A stretch of 64,000 nt of DNA from Amnibacterium kyonggiense (lineage in GTDB: Bacteria; Actinomycetota; Actinomycetes; Actinomycetales; Microbacteriaceae), in contig NZ_SOAM01000003.1 of NCBI RefSeq assembly GCF_004364555.1, positions 248,001-312,000 of the forward strand, in the 5' to 3' direction. Numbering within the stretch: the stretch's first letter is position 1; each line of letters begins with the position of its first letter. The notes beneath the pieces were generated by a model that saw only the letters and a program-made list of their open reading frames with translations, had not been told where the DNA came from and made no database searches. A program made the position numbers and the translations under genes. Shown here in pieces: positions 7,745 through 15,489 of this stretch.

Positions 7745-8497
7745 GTGAGCATCACCTCCAGTCGGCGCGGCGCGCTCCTGCTGGCGGGCGCCGGCCTCCT
7801 GACCCTCTCGGGCTGCACGGCCTCGGCGCCGGGCCGATCGACCGCCGGGCAGCAGGCGGCCGAGCCGGCGCCCAGCCGGACGCCCTCCCCCGCCCCGTTC
7901 GACCGGACCGCCCACTCCGTCGACGCGCCGGACAGCATCTGGCTCGTCGTGAACAAGCGCCGGCCGCTCGGGGGCGGCTACGTCCCCGCGGTGATCTCCG
8001 TGGCCGTCGCGCACACGAACCCGCCGCTGCTCCGACGAGAGGCCGGCGCCGCGGTCGTCGCGCTCTTCGCCGCGGCCCGGCGCGACGGCATCGAGCTGGC
8101 CTCGAACAGCACCTACCGCGGCTACGCGGAGCAGCAGTCGATCTACGACCGCAACCTCCGGCAGCTCGGCCGGGCGACCGCGGATCACCTCACGGCCCAT
8201 CCGGGCTGCAGCGAGCACCAGACGGGGCTCGCCATCGACATCGGTGCCGCGAGCGGCCGCTGCTCCCTCGCGACCTGCATGGGCGAGATGCCGGAGGGGA
8301 AGTGGCTGGCGGAGCACGCCTGGCGGTACGGCTTCCTGCTGCGCTACCCGAGCGACGAGGTCGCCATCACGGGCTACCAGTACGAGCCCTGGCACTTCCG
8401 CTACCTCGGCGTGCCCCTCGCGGTCGAGCTGCACCGCACCGGCATCAGCACGCTCGAGGAGTTCTTCCACCTCCCCGCCGCGCCCGACTACGCCTAG
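7745..8497 (+). CDS. M15-family D-alanyl-D-alanine carboxypeptidase (VanY-like) lipoprotein
   Basis: 250 residues. A signal peptide with Ser/Arg start and lipobox LSGC (Cys24) anchors it outside the membrane. A Ser/Pro/Thr linker is followed by the VanY-type peptidase domain: zinc ligands in SEHQTGLAID (His158, Asp165) and in EPWHFRY (His217 with the catalytic Glu214), plus SNSTYRGYAEQQ. It should trim the terminal D-Ala from peptidoglycan stems. GTG 7745 has TACGGT six bases upstream (leaderless); the frame's earlier start would mask the signal peptide. UppP follows downstream, consistent with envelope work. Confidence 0.88.
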   Translation: MSITSSRRGALLLAGAGLLTLSGCTASAPGRSTAGQQAAEPAPSRTPSPAPFDRTAHSVDAPDSIWLVVNKRRPLGGGYVPAVISVAVAHTNPPLLRREAGAAVVALFAAARRDGIELASNSTYRGYAEQQSIYDRNLRQLGRATADHLTAHPGCSEHQTGLAIDIGAASGRCSLATCMGEMPEGKWLAEHAWRYGFLLRYPSDEVAITGYQYEPWHFRYLGVPLAVELHRTGISTLEEFFHLPAAPDYA

Positions 8498-8614
8498 CGC
8501 CGCTCATCGCGGCCCCGGCCCCGGCGCCTCGCGCTCGCCTTGGTCGTTCCTTGCGCGCCGCTCCCTACCGTCCTCGACGCCGCATCCGCCCCTCGCAGAA
8601 AGGCGCGCTGACGC

Positions 8615-9526
8615 ATGCCCCACATCACCTACCTCGAAGCCGTCGTGCTCGGCGCCGTCCAGGGGATCTCGGAGCTGTTCCCCGTGTCCAGCCTCGGCCA
8701 CGCCATCCTCCTGCCTGCCGTGATCGGCGGCGCGTGGGCCCGCGACCTCGACGTGACCGCGCCGCACTCCCCGTATCTCGCGTTCATCGTGGCGCTCCAC
8801 GTCGCGACGGCGCTGGCGCTGATCGTCTACTACCGGCGGGACTGGCTCGCGCTCCTCCGTGGCTTCGTCGACTCGATCCGCACGCGGCGGATCCGCACCC
8901 TCGAGGCGCGACTCGTCTGGCTGCTGATCCTCGCCACGATCCCGGTCGCGATCGTCGGGCTCGCGTTCGACCACCTCCTCCGCGCCGCACTCGGCTCACC
9001 GACCCCCACGGCCGCCTTCCTCGTCGTCAACGGCTTCCTCCTCATCGCCGTCCACCTCGTCACGCGGACCGGGCGCGGGCGCCACGGGCCGGAGGAGACG
9101 CCTCCGCACGGCGGCGGAGTCGAGTCGGTGGTGTCCGACCAGCACATCGCGCGGCTCACCCCGCTGCGCGCCGTCGCCGTCGGTGCGGCCCAGATCGCGG
9201 CGCTGTTCCCCGGCATCAGCCGGTCGGGATCGACGATCATCGCCGGTCGGCTCGCGGGGCTGCCGAACCGCAGTGCCGCCCGCTTCGCCTTCCTCCTCGC
9301 GACGCCCGCGATCCTCGCCGCCGGGGTGCTGGAGATCCCCACCCTGCTCACGCCCGCCGAGCGACCGGTGCTCGGCCCGACCGGTGTCGGAGCGATCGTC
9401 GCCTTCGTCGCCGCGCTCCTCGCGGTCTCGTTCCTCGACCGGTACTTCGCCAGGCGCAGCGTCTGGCCCTTCGGCGTCTACTGCATCGTCGCCGGCATCG
9501 GCGCGCTCGTCCTCCTGCACGGCTGA
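8615..9526 (+). CDS. uppP: Undecaprenyl-diphosphatase UppP (BacA)
   Basis: 303 residues, about eight transmembrane helices. The two family signatures are present: GAVQGISELFPVSSLGHA (Glu20, His29) near the N-terminus, and FPGISRSGST about two thirds along, both lining the active site. It removes a phosphate from undecaprenyl diphosphate to recycle the lipid carrier for peptidoglycan and other polymers; the family is also linked to bacitracin resistance. Length is slightly above the usual 265-280, with a longer hydrophilic loop around residues 150-180. AGAAAGG precedes ATG 8615. Confidence 0.93.
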   Translation: MPHITYLEAVVLGAVQGISELFPVSSLGHAILLPAVIGGAWARDLDVTAPHSPYLAFIVALHVATALALIVYYRRDWLALLRGFVDSIRTRRIRTLEARLVWLLILATIPVAIVGLAFDHLLRAALGSPTPTAAFLVVNGFLLIAVHLVTRTGRGRHGPEETPPHGGGVESVVSDQHIARLTPLRAVAVGAAQIAALFPGISRSGSTIIAGRLAGLPNRSAARFAFLLATPAILAAGVLEIPTLLTPAERPVLGPTGVGAIVAFVAALLAVSFLDRYFARRSVWPFGVYCIVAGIGALVLLHG

Positions 9527-9586
9527 GCCGCACGTCGGCAGGCCGAGCGCGCTGCGGCAAGCCGCTGCGCCGCGGCGTGCTGCACG

Positions 9587-10435
9587 ATGGACGACGTGCT
9601 GTGGCCCGTGTCCGCGAAGGCCGTGATCGTGCGCGACGGCGCCGTGCTCCTCGGGCGCAACGATCGCGGCGAGTGGGAGCTGCCGGGAGGCCGAGTCGAA
9701 GCCGAGGAGGAGCCGGCGGACGCGGTCGTCCGCGAGGTCGCCGAGGAGACCGGGCTGCGGGTCGCGGTGACGGCGCCGCTCGGCGTCCGGCTGCTCGAGG
9801 TCCTCCCCGGCCGGTCCGTCCTGATCGCGGCGTACGCGTGCGCGATCGCTGAGGACCGGGAGCTCGTCGTGTCCTCCGAGCACGAGGCCCTGCAGTGGCA
9901 CGCGATCGCGGACCTCGAGGGCCTCCCGCTGCCGCAGGTGTACCGCGACCTCGTCGCGCTCCGTGCGGCGCCGGGCGTCGACCCGGCTGGGCGCCGCCCC
10001 GGGGCCCGGCCGACGACCTCCACGGAGGGGCCGCACCGGCAGCTCGATCAACGCGCATCGCCCGCGCTCTGGGGCCGGCTGGTCGCGGCCGTGTTCGCGC
10101 TGCCGGACGTCGAGGAGGGCCGGAGCCAGGTCTCGCCGATCTCCTCCCGAGCGGTGTTCCTGACCGACCGGGAGGTGGAGCGCTCCCCCGAGACCTCGCT
10201 CGCGCCGGGCCGGCGGCTCGAGCCCGTCCACCTGCACGGCGTCGACGACACGAGCGTCCACCTCTGCCTGCCCGCCGAACGCGGGCGGGCGCTCGTCGAC
10301 CTCGGCTGGGCCGAGCCGCACCAGTACGAGGACTTCGGCACCGAGTTCATGGTCTACGGGCCGCGCACGGACGCGGAGCTGGGCGTCGTGCTCGCGATCG
10401 TGCGCGAGAGCATCGAGTTCGCGCGCGGAGCGTGA
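9587..10435 (+). CDS. Nudix hydrolase fused to a luciferase-like (DUF5519) domain
   Basis: 282 residues in two domains. Residues 1-125 are a Nudix hydrolase with a full Nudix box (GGRVEAEEEPADAV then REVAEETGL). After a Pro/Arg-rich linker (about 125-150), residues 155-280 match the luciferase-domain/DUF5519 family (PISSRAVFLTDREV, HLHGVDDTSVHLCL, VYGPRTDAEL), small proteins usually free-standing. The Nudix part should cleave a nucleoside diphosphate linked to another group; the second domain's role is unknown. The stop is followed by a terminator hairpin at 10492. No clear ribosome binding site before ATG 9587. Confidence 0.75.
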   Translation: MDDVLWPVSAKAVIVRDGAVLLGRNDRGEWELPGGRVEAEEEPADAVVREVAEETGLRVAVTAPLGVRLLEVLPGRSVLIAAYACAIAEDRELVVSSEHEALQWHAIADLEGLPLPQVYRDLVALRAAPGVDPAGRRPGARPTTSTEGPHRQLDQRASPALWGRLVAAVFALPDVEEGRSQVSPISSRAVFLTDREVERSPETSLAPGRRLEPVHLHGVDDTSVHLCLPAERGRALVDLGWAEPHQYEDFGTEFMVYGPRTDAELGVVLAIVRESIEFARGA

Positions 10436-10491
10436 GCGCGACCGACTCGCTCGGCCCGCTCCGTCGGCGGATGCGGGCGGAATGCGACAGC

Positions 10492-10537
10492 ACGGGCGTC
10501 CTGGGACGCCCGTTTCGTCGCGAAGCGCCCGGGAACG
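10492..10537. repeat. Repeat family C, copy 1 with terminator hairpin
   Basis: A perfect hairpin, ACGGGCGTC / GACGCCCGT with loop CTGG (10492-10513), is followed by TTCG and then the block CGTCGCGAAGCGCCCGGG. The block from GACGCCCG at 10505 through 10537 recurs almost unchanged at 28551-28584. Both copies lie between convergent genes (here the Nudix fusion and the kinase), so a bidirectional terminator role is likely. Confidence 0.65.
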
Positions 10538-10623
10538 CGGACACTCGGGGCCTGCTTGAGGTCTTCCTCCGGCGCCGGCTTCGAGCCGCCGGAGTTCCAG
10601 CCTGATCGGCGCCTCCGGCAGGG

Positions 10624-12018
10624 TCAGGGAGCGACCGGGCCGACGCCGCCGGGCGCGGGCGCGGCGCCACCGGCCTCCGGCGCCGACGGGCGCGGCGGTC
10701 CGGCGGCGACGGCGCCGTCCGCGGGACGGGACTGCGGGTCCGGTGGCGCGGCCGCGACGTCCGCGCTCGACGGCGCCGTATCCGCCGCCGCGGAGTCCTC
10801 CGGGGTGGTCGCGGACGCGCTCGGCGCCGGGGAAGAGGGTCGGAGCGTCACGACCGCGGGACGGCCCGCGGCGTCGGCGTGCGCCAGGAGGTGCGACCCG
10901 ATGAGCGCCGCCGTCCCGATCGTCGCGCCTCCTCCGAGGACCACGGCGGAGGCGACGACCAGCACCGCGACCAGGCTGCGCCGACGCGGCTGCAGCGGCA
11001 CCGCGAGTTCCGCCGTCCGCGACGACGCCGGGAGCACCCCCGTGGACCGCTGCACGGCCGGGAGGACGGCCGTCGCGCGCTGCGGCACGGTGTCCGTCGC
11101 CGTCGTCCGCTCGACATCGCCGCCCGCGACGTCCCCCGGGGCCCGTATCGAGCCCGGCTGCACCGTCCTCGGCGCGGGTCGGACGCCGGCGTCCTCCGGC
11201 AGCTCGAGGACCGCAGCGAGGAACGCGATCGCATCGGGACGCTCCGCGGGCTCCATCGAGGTGGCGGCGACGAGCAGGTCGCGCCAGGCCGGCGCCAGCT
11301 CCGCAGGCAGCGTGGGAGGACGCAGCACTCGGCTCGTCGCGGACTCGATCGGGCTGCCGGGGAACGGAGCGACGCCGGTCAGCGCCTCCACCGCGACGAG
11401 CGCGAGGGCGTACACGTCGGTCGCCGGGCCGACGTCGCCGCCGACCACCTGCTCCGGGCTCAGATACGCGGCGGTGCCGACGACCCGGCCGACGTCCGTG
11501 AGCGGTGCGGAGCGCGCCCGGCGAGCGATGCCCAGGTCGGTGAGCTTCGCCTCCCACCGGGCGAAGGGCGGCGCGGTGAGGAGGATGTTCGACGGCGTGA
11601 CGTCGCGGTGGACGAGGCCCGCCTCGTGCATCGCCGCGAGCGCGCCGAGCACGCCGGCGAGCAGCCGTCGCACCCCGGCACCGTCGACGGGGCCGCGCTC
11701 GCGGAGGAGCGTCCCGAGGTCCGGACCGGCGACCAGCTCCATCGCGAACCACGCGACGCCGCGCCGCCCGCGCGGCCCGTCGTCCGCGTCCGCGCCGCCG
11801 TCGAGGACCGCCACGAGGTTCGGGTGCTGGACCGCGCGGAGGTACTCGACCTCCCGACGGAGGCGCTCGCAGTCCGCAGCGGCCGCGTCCGCTCGCAGCA
11901 CCTTCACCGCGACGTCGCGCCCCAGGCGCTCGTCGCGGGCGCGGTGCACCGTACCGGTCCCGCCGGTGCCGATCACGGGTCCGAGCCGGTAGCGGCCGCC
12001 GAGCAGCTTCGATCGCAT
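10624..12018 (-). CDS. Membrane-anchored Ser/Thr protein kinase (PknB type)
   Basis: 464 residues. The N-terminal kinase domain (8-270) has a glycine loop IGTGGTGTVHRA, Lys39 in AVKV, a catalytic loop HRDVTPSN (Asp139, Asn144) and Asp161 in TDLG, where DFG is usual. A linker leads to one transmembrane helix (about 325-350) and a Pro/Ala/Ser-rich extracellular tail without PASTA repeats. It should phosphorylate Ser/Thr in response to an envelope cue. ATG 12018 lies seven bases from a TACCGT -10 box (12026-12031), so this start is preferred to the GTG three codons upstream. Divergent from the CvpA-like gene. Confidence 0.88.
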   Translation of the reverse strand: MRSKLLGGRYRLGPVIGTGGTGTVHRARDERLGRDVAVKVLRADAAAADCERLRREVEYLRAVQHPNLVAVLDGGADADDGPRGRRGVAWFAMELVAGPDLGTLLRERGPVDGAGVRRLLAGVLGALAAMHEAGLVHRDVTPSNILLTAPPFARWEAKLTDLGIARRARSAPLTDVGRVVGTAAYLSPEQVVGGDVGPATDVYALALVAVEALTGVAPFPGSPIESATSRVLRPPTLPAELAPAWRDLLVAATSMEPAERPDAIAFLAAVLELPEDAGVRPAPRTVQPGSIRAPGDVAGGDVERTTATDTVPQRATAVLPAVQRSTGVLPASSRTAELAVPLQPRRRSLVAVLVVASAVVLGGGATIGTAALIGSHLLAHADAAGRPAVVTLRPSSPAPSASATTPEDSAAADTAPSSADVAAAPPDPQSRPADGAVAAGPPRPSAPEAGGAAPAPGGVGPVAP

Positions 12019-12194
12019 GCGGGGCACGGTAGGCGGGCGGCGCTGCCGAGCGTCAACCGGGCCCCGAATCCTCCGCTCCGCTTCAGGAACCGGGCAGCGG
12101 CGCTGAGCCGAAGCTGAAGAACGCGGCCCGCGGACGTCGGCGCGCGGGCATCGTCCGTAACGTCCTCGGTCCGACGAGGAGAGGACGGCGCATC

Positions 12195-12737
12195 GTGTCC
12201 GTGGTGGTCGACATCGTGATCGTGCTGGTGCTGGTGGGCTGCCTGGTGCAGGGCTTCCGGCGCGGCTTCCTCGGGAGCGCGGGCTCCATCGCCGGGCTGG
12301 TCGCCGGCGGGGTGGCCGCCGCGTTCGTCGCGCCGCCCGTCGGCGCGCTGGTGCCGGACGGGACGGTGCGGATCGTGCTGACCCTCGTGATCGCCGTGGT
12401 GCTGCTGCTCGCCGGCGTGAGCATCGGCGTCCGGCTCGGGTCGCTGATCGGGCGCCCGATCCGCCGCTCCCCGCTCGGTCCGCTCGACCGCGTGCTCGGC
12501 GCGGGCCTGCAGCTGGTCGCGGGCGCGCTCGCGGTGTCGGTGATCGCGTCGCTCGCCCTGACCCTCGGCACCCCGGAGGTCGCGGAGGCGATCTCCGGCT
12601 CGGCCCTCAGCGAGCGGATCGCGGCGCTCACGCCCGCCCCGCTCGCGCAGGCGATGCACGGCCTGGAGGCCGGCGTCGTCGCGGCCGGGGTGCAGGTCAC
12701 CGGCGGCGCGCTGCTCCCGTCCCTCGAGATGCGCTGA
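12195..12737 (+). CDS. CvpA-family membrane protein
   Basis: 180 residues with four transmembrane helices (about 5-25, 32-50, 63-83 and 100-122), the CvpA (colicin V production) arrangement with the motif QGFRRGFLGSAGSIAGLVAG at the first loop. In many actinobacteria this module is the membrane half of a MarP-like serine protease, but here it ends with a short tail and has no protease domain. The start GTG 12195 has GAGGAGAGGA upstream. Divergent from the Ser/Thr kinase; the function is not established. Confidence 0.75.
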   Translation: MSVVVDIVIVLVLVGCLVQGFRRGFLGSAGSIAGLVAGGVAAAFVAPPVGALVPDGTVRIVLTLVIAVVLLLAGVSIGVRLGSLIGRPIRRSPLGPLDRVLGAGLQLVAGALAVSVIASLALTLGTPEVAEAISGSALSERIAALTPAPLAQAMHGLEAGVVAAGVQVTGGALLPSLEMR

Positions 12738-12756
12738 GACCCGGGGCGGCCGGCGG

Positions 12757-13266
12757 TCAGCTCGTGCTCACGCGCGAAGCCGCCCCCGCGGTGCGCCGGC
12801 GCGCGAGAGCGAGCGCGACGAAGGCCAGCACGCCGCCGACCAGCGCGCCGAGCGCGTTCGTCAGCAGGTCGCTCGTGTCGCAGGCGCGCCCGATCGCCGG
12901 CACGAGGGCCTGGGTCGCTTCGACGATCGCGGACACGGCGATCGCGCCCGCGGCGCCGGCGACAGGCCGCCGCAGCAGCACCCCGGCGAGCAACGCGGTC
13001 GGGGCGAGCAGCAGCACGTTCGAGAGCGACTCCACCGAGGTCAGGCTCAGGTACGGCAGGCCGACCGCGCAGGCGACGGCGGTCGACGGATCGCCGTCGG
13101 GGACGAGGGTGAGACCGAGCACCGTGCACACCGAGGCCGCGAGGAGCACGATCGTGATCCGGCGACGGTGGACCAGCCGGGCGCCGACCAGCGGGCCGAC
13201 GACGGCGAAGCCGACGAGCGCGATGATCGGCAGCCAGCGCGCGCTGACGAGCATCGTGGAGAGCAC
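12757..13266 (-). CDS. VanZ-family membrane protein
   Basis: 169 residues with about five hydrophobic segments. The VanZ pattern is visible in LTLVPDG, then SVESLSNVLLLAPTALLAGVLL, IVEATQALVPAIGRACDTSDLLTNALGALVGG. VanZ-like proteins are small envelope proteins, one of which gives teicoplanin resistance; the molecular role is unknown. A TATCCT box five bases before GTG 13266 supports a leaderless start there; ATG 13254 is the alternative. It is convergent with the CvpA-like gene. Confidence 0.75.
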   Translation of the reverse strand: MLSTMLVSARWLPIIALVGFAVVGPLVGARLVHRRRITIVLLAASVCTVLGLTLVPDGDPSTAVACAVGLPYLSLTSVESLSNVLLLAPTALLAGVLLRRPVAGAAGAIAVSAIVEATQALVPAIGRACDTSDLLTNALGALVGGVLAFVALALARRRTAGAASRVSTS

Positions 13267-13305
13267 AGCGGAGGATATCGAGTCGGCGGTCGGCCTTCCG
13301 AGGGC

Positions 13306-14520
13306 CTAGCGCTCGCCGAGCGCGCCGTGCGCCGTCCGGCCGCGCGCCACGACGGCGACGATCGCGGAGGGCCGGAGGTCCTCGATCCGCTCCCATGGGC
13401 GCCCGCGGACGACGAGCAGGTCCGCCGGGCCGCCCTCCGCGATCCGGCCGAGGTCGTCGCGGCGGATCGCCCGCGCGGCCCGCGACGTCGCCGCCTCGAG
13501 CGCGCGCTGCGCCGACCAGCCGAACGTCCGCGCCATCGCGCGGACCTCGTCCATCTGCTCGCCGAACCGCACGTGGAAGCCGTTCGCATCGGTGCCGAGC
13601 ACGAAGTCGACGCCGAGGTCGGCGGCGGCGCGGAGGAGCGCGTCGCGGCGCTCGACGAGCTCGGCGGCCTTCTCGGCCTGCTCCGCGTTCGCGCCGATCC
13701 CGGCCGCGATCCGGTCGTTGATCAGGAGCGTCGGTGCGACCGTGAGCCCCGCGTCGACGATGCGACGGGCCTGCGGCTCCTCGAGCAGGGTGGCGTGCTC
13801 GATCGAGTCGACGCCGTGGTCGAGCGCCACGTCGATGCCCGCCGCCGTGTGGGCGTGCGCGGCGACCGGCATGGCGAGCGCGTGCGCCTCGTCGACGATC
13901 GCGGCGATCTCCTCCGGCGTGTGGTTGCGCCAGGCGGCCTTGTCGCCGACCGAGAGCACGCCGCCGCTCGTCGCGATCTTGATGCCGTCGGCACCGGCGC
14001 GCGCCCAGTGCCGGACGAGCGCGCGGCAGGCGTCCGGCCCGTCCGCAACCGGCGGGCGAGCGGCGACGGCCGCCGGCGTGAACAGGTCGCCGTGGCCACC
14101 GGTCATGCTCACCATGCCGTGCGCCAGCACGCGCGGCCCGGTCACGACCCCGGCGTCGAGTCCACGCCGGAGCGAGAACTGGATGTCGTCCGCGGAGAGG
14201 TCGCGCACCGTGGTGACACCCGCGGCGAGCGCCCGCTGCGCGTGGGCGAGACCGTGGAGGACGCGCTCCTCCGGCCGGGTCACGAGCGGCCAGGTGAGGA
14301 ACCCGGCCGAGCCGCCCGCGGCGTCGCCGACGAGGTGGACGTGCGTGTCGATCAGCCCCGGGATCACGGCCAGCTCCTCGGTCGCCGACGGGTCCGCGGC
14401 CGGTGCGATCGCGACGACGACGCCGTCCTGGCCCTCGGGCGCGAAGGTCAGGTCGACCGGGCCGCGGTCCTCCGTCCCGTCCCACAGCCGGACGTTCCGC
14501 AGGGTCGTCTGCTCGCTCAT
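13306..14520 (-). CDS. Metal-dependent amidohydrolase (imidazolonepropionase/prolidase-like)
   Basis: 404 residues of the amidohydrolase superfamily. Metal ligands are seen in PGLIDTHVHLVGD (HxH) and in AAHAHTAAGID and SIEHATLL further on, with LGTDANGF supplying the late catalytic Asp. The order fits cyclic-amide or dipeptide hydrolases annotated as imidazolonepropionase-like or Xaa-Pro dipeptidase-like. The substrate is unknown. GAAGGA precedes ATG 14520. It is divergent, with under 50 bases between, from a creatininase-family gene, which hints at consecutive hydrolysis of a cyclic amide. Confidence 0.82.
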   Translation of the reverse strand: MSEQTTLRNVRLWDGTEDRGPVDLTFAPEGQDGVVVAIAPAADPSATEELAVIPGLIDTHVHLVGDAAGGSAGFLTWPLVTRPEERVLHGLAHAQRALAAGVTTVRDLSADDIQFSLRRGLDAGVVTGPRVLAHGMVSMTGGHGDLFTPAAVAARPPVADGPDACRALVRHWARAGADGIKIATSGGVLSVGDKAAWRNHTPEEIAAIVDEAHALAMPVAAHAHTAAGIDVALDHGVDSIEHATLLEEPQARRIVDAGLTVAPTLLINDRIAAGIGANAEQAEKAAELVERRDALLRAAADLGVDFVLGTDANGFHVRFGEQMDEVRAMARTFGWSAQRALEAATSRAARAIRRDDLGRIAEGGPADLLVVRGRPWERIEDLRPSAIVAVVARGRTAHGALGER

Positions 14521-14564
14521 GCGCCCATCCTTCCCGCTTCGCCGGGGTCGATATCGTGACGAGG

Positions 14565-15293
14565 GTGCTGGACGCCTACCGCTCCTCCTGGACCGACGTC
14601 GCCGCCCACCTCGAGCGCGTGCCCGTCGCGGTGCTGCCGTTCGGCGCCCTGGAGCAGCACGGACCGCAGCTGCCGCTCGGCACCGACACCGCGACGGCGG
14701 CAGAGGTCGCGCGCCGGATCGCGGAGGCCCTCGACGCCGTGCTGCTGCCGCCCGTGCACTACGGCGACACCTGGAACACCGCCGGCTACCCGGGCACGGT
14801 CTCGCTCCGGCCATCGACGGTGACGGCGATCGCGGAGGACGTCGGGCGCGCGATCGCGGCCTCCGGCGCCCGCCTGCTCGTCGTCGTGAACGGGGACTGG
14901 GGCAACCGGAACCCGCTCGCGGCGGCGATGCGGACGCTCGAGACGGAGGGCGCGCTGCGCGCGCTCACCCTCGACCACCCCGGCATGGACGCCGCGATCG
15001 CCGCGGTGCGCGAGAGCGCGCCGGCCGCGCCCGGACTGAACCACGCCGAGGAGGTCGAGACGTCGATCATGCTCGCGATCGCCCCGGAGGACGTCCACCC
15101 GGACCGCTACGAGGCGACCTACCCGACGTTCCCCTCCGACTTCGGCACCCGGCCGATGCAGCTGCACCCGTTCTCGGCGAGCGGCGTCTTCGGCGACCCG
15201 TCGAGCGCCACCGCGGAGAAGGGCGAGCGAATCATCGCGGCGACCGTCGCGGCGTCGCTCGCCCTCCTGGAGGACGCCCTCCCCCGCGACTGA
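14565..15293 (+). CDS. Creatininase-family amidohydrolase
   Basis: 242 residues. The family motif PFGALEQHGPQLPLGTD carries the metal-binding Glu and His, followed by the Asp of the GTDT segment; NGDWGNRN and HAEEVETS complete the site (HAGE is more usual). Members hydrolyse cyclic amides such as creatinine or 3-dehydro-carboxypyrrolidine-type compounds, or act in cofactor maturation. GTG 14565 is chosen over GTG 14556 because TATCGT (14552-14557) is seven bases upstream and overlaps the earlier GTG. Divergent from the amidohydrolase at 13306-14520. Confidence 0.82.
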   Translation: MLDAYRSSWTDVAAHLERVPVAVLPFGALEQHGPQLPLGTDTATAAEVARRIAEALDAVLLPPVHYGDTWNTAGYPGTVSLRPSTVTAIAEDVGRAIAASGARLLVVVNGDWGNRNPLAAAMRTLETEGALRALTLDHPGMDAAIAAVRESAPAAPGLNHAEEVETSIMLAIAPEDVHPDRYEATYPTFPSDFGTRPMQLHPFSASGVFGDPSSATAEKGERIIAATVAASLALLEDALPRD

Positions 15294-15325
15294 TGCGGCG
15301 TCCGCGCCCAGGCGGCCGCACCGGC

Positions 15326-15387
15326 GCGGACTTGCCACTTGTCGGCCACGACACGCCGACCGCGGGGCCGAGAAGTGGCAAGTCCGC
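15326..15387. repeat. Palindromic repeat family B, copy 1
   Basis: 62 bases: a 22-base arm starting GCGGACTTGCCACTT, an 18-base loop starting ACGACACGCCG, and a complementary 22-base arm ending AGTGGCAAGTCCGC, with one mismatch. Located between the creatininase gene and the ABC permease operon, both on the plus strand. The same 62-base element occurs at 22856 and 45707. Confidence 0.85.
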
Positions 15388-15489
15388 GCTGCTGCGCGGC
15401 GGTGGACCGGAGAAGGGGGTGCGGCGTCGGCTGTCGGGCGGCCGCGCGGCCGGGCGGGCATCTCGGCCGCCCCATAGGATCGCCGAAGG

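Noticed and set aside
6679-9852. Very long open frame of over 1000 codons on the plus strand across 6679-9852
   Set aside because: It overlaps several genes with recognised domains on both strands and is Arg/Gly/Ala-rich with no motif, the usual shadow frame of high-GC DNA.
8996-11752. Long minus-strand open frame opposite UppP and the Nudix fusion
   Set aside because: Low-complexity Arg/Ala/Gly translation; lies opposite genes with intact motifs, so it is a GC-driven antisense frame.
12195-12737. MarP-like serine protease
   Set aside because: Only the CvpA-type membrane module is present; no trypsin-like catalytic domain follows before the stop at 12737.
12083-14485. 800-codon minus-strand open frame
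   Set aside because: It overlaps the amidohydrolase in another frame and the CvpA-like and VanZ-like genes, without any motif of its own.
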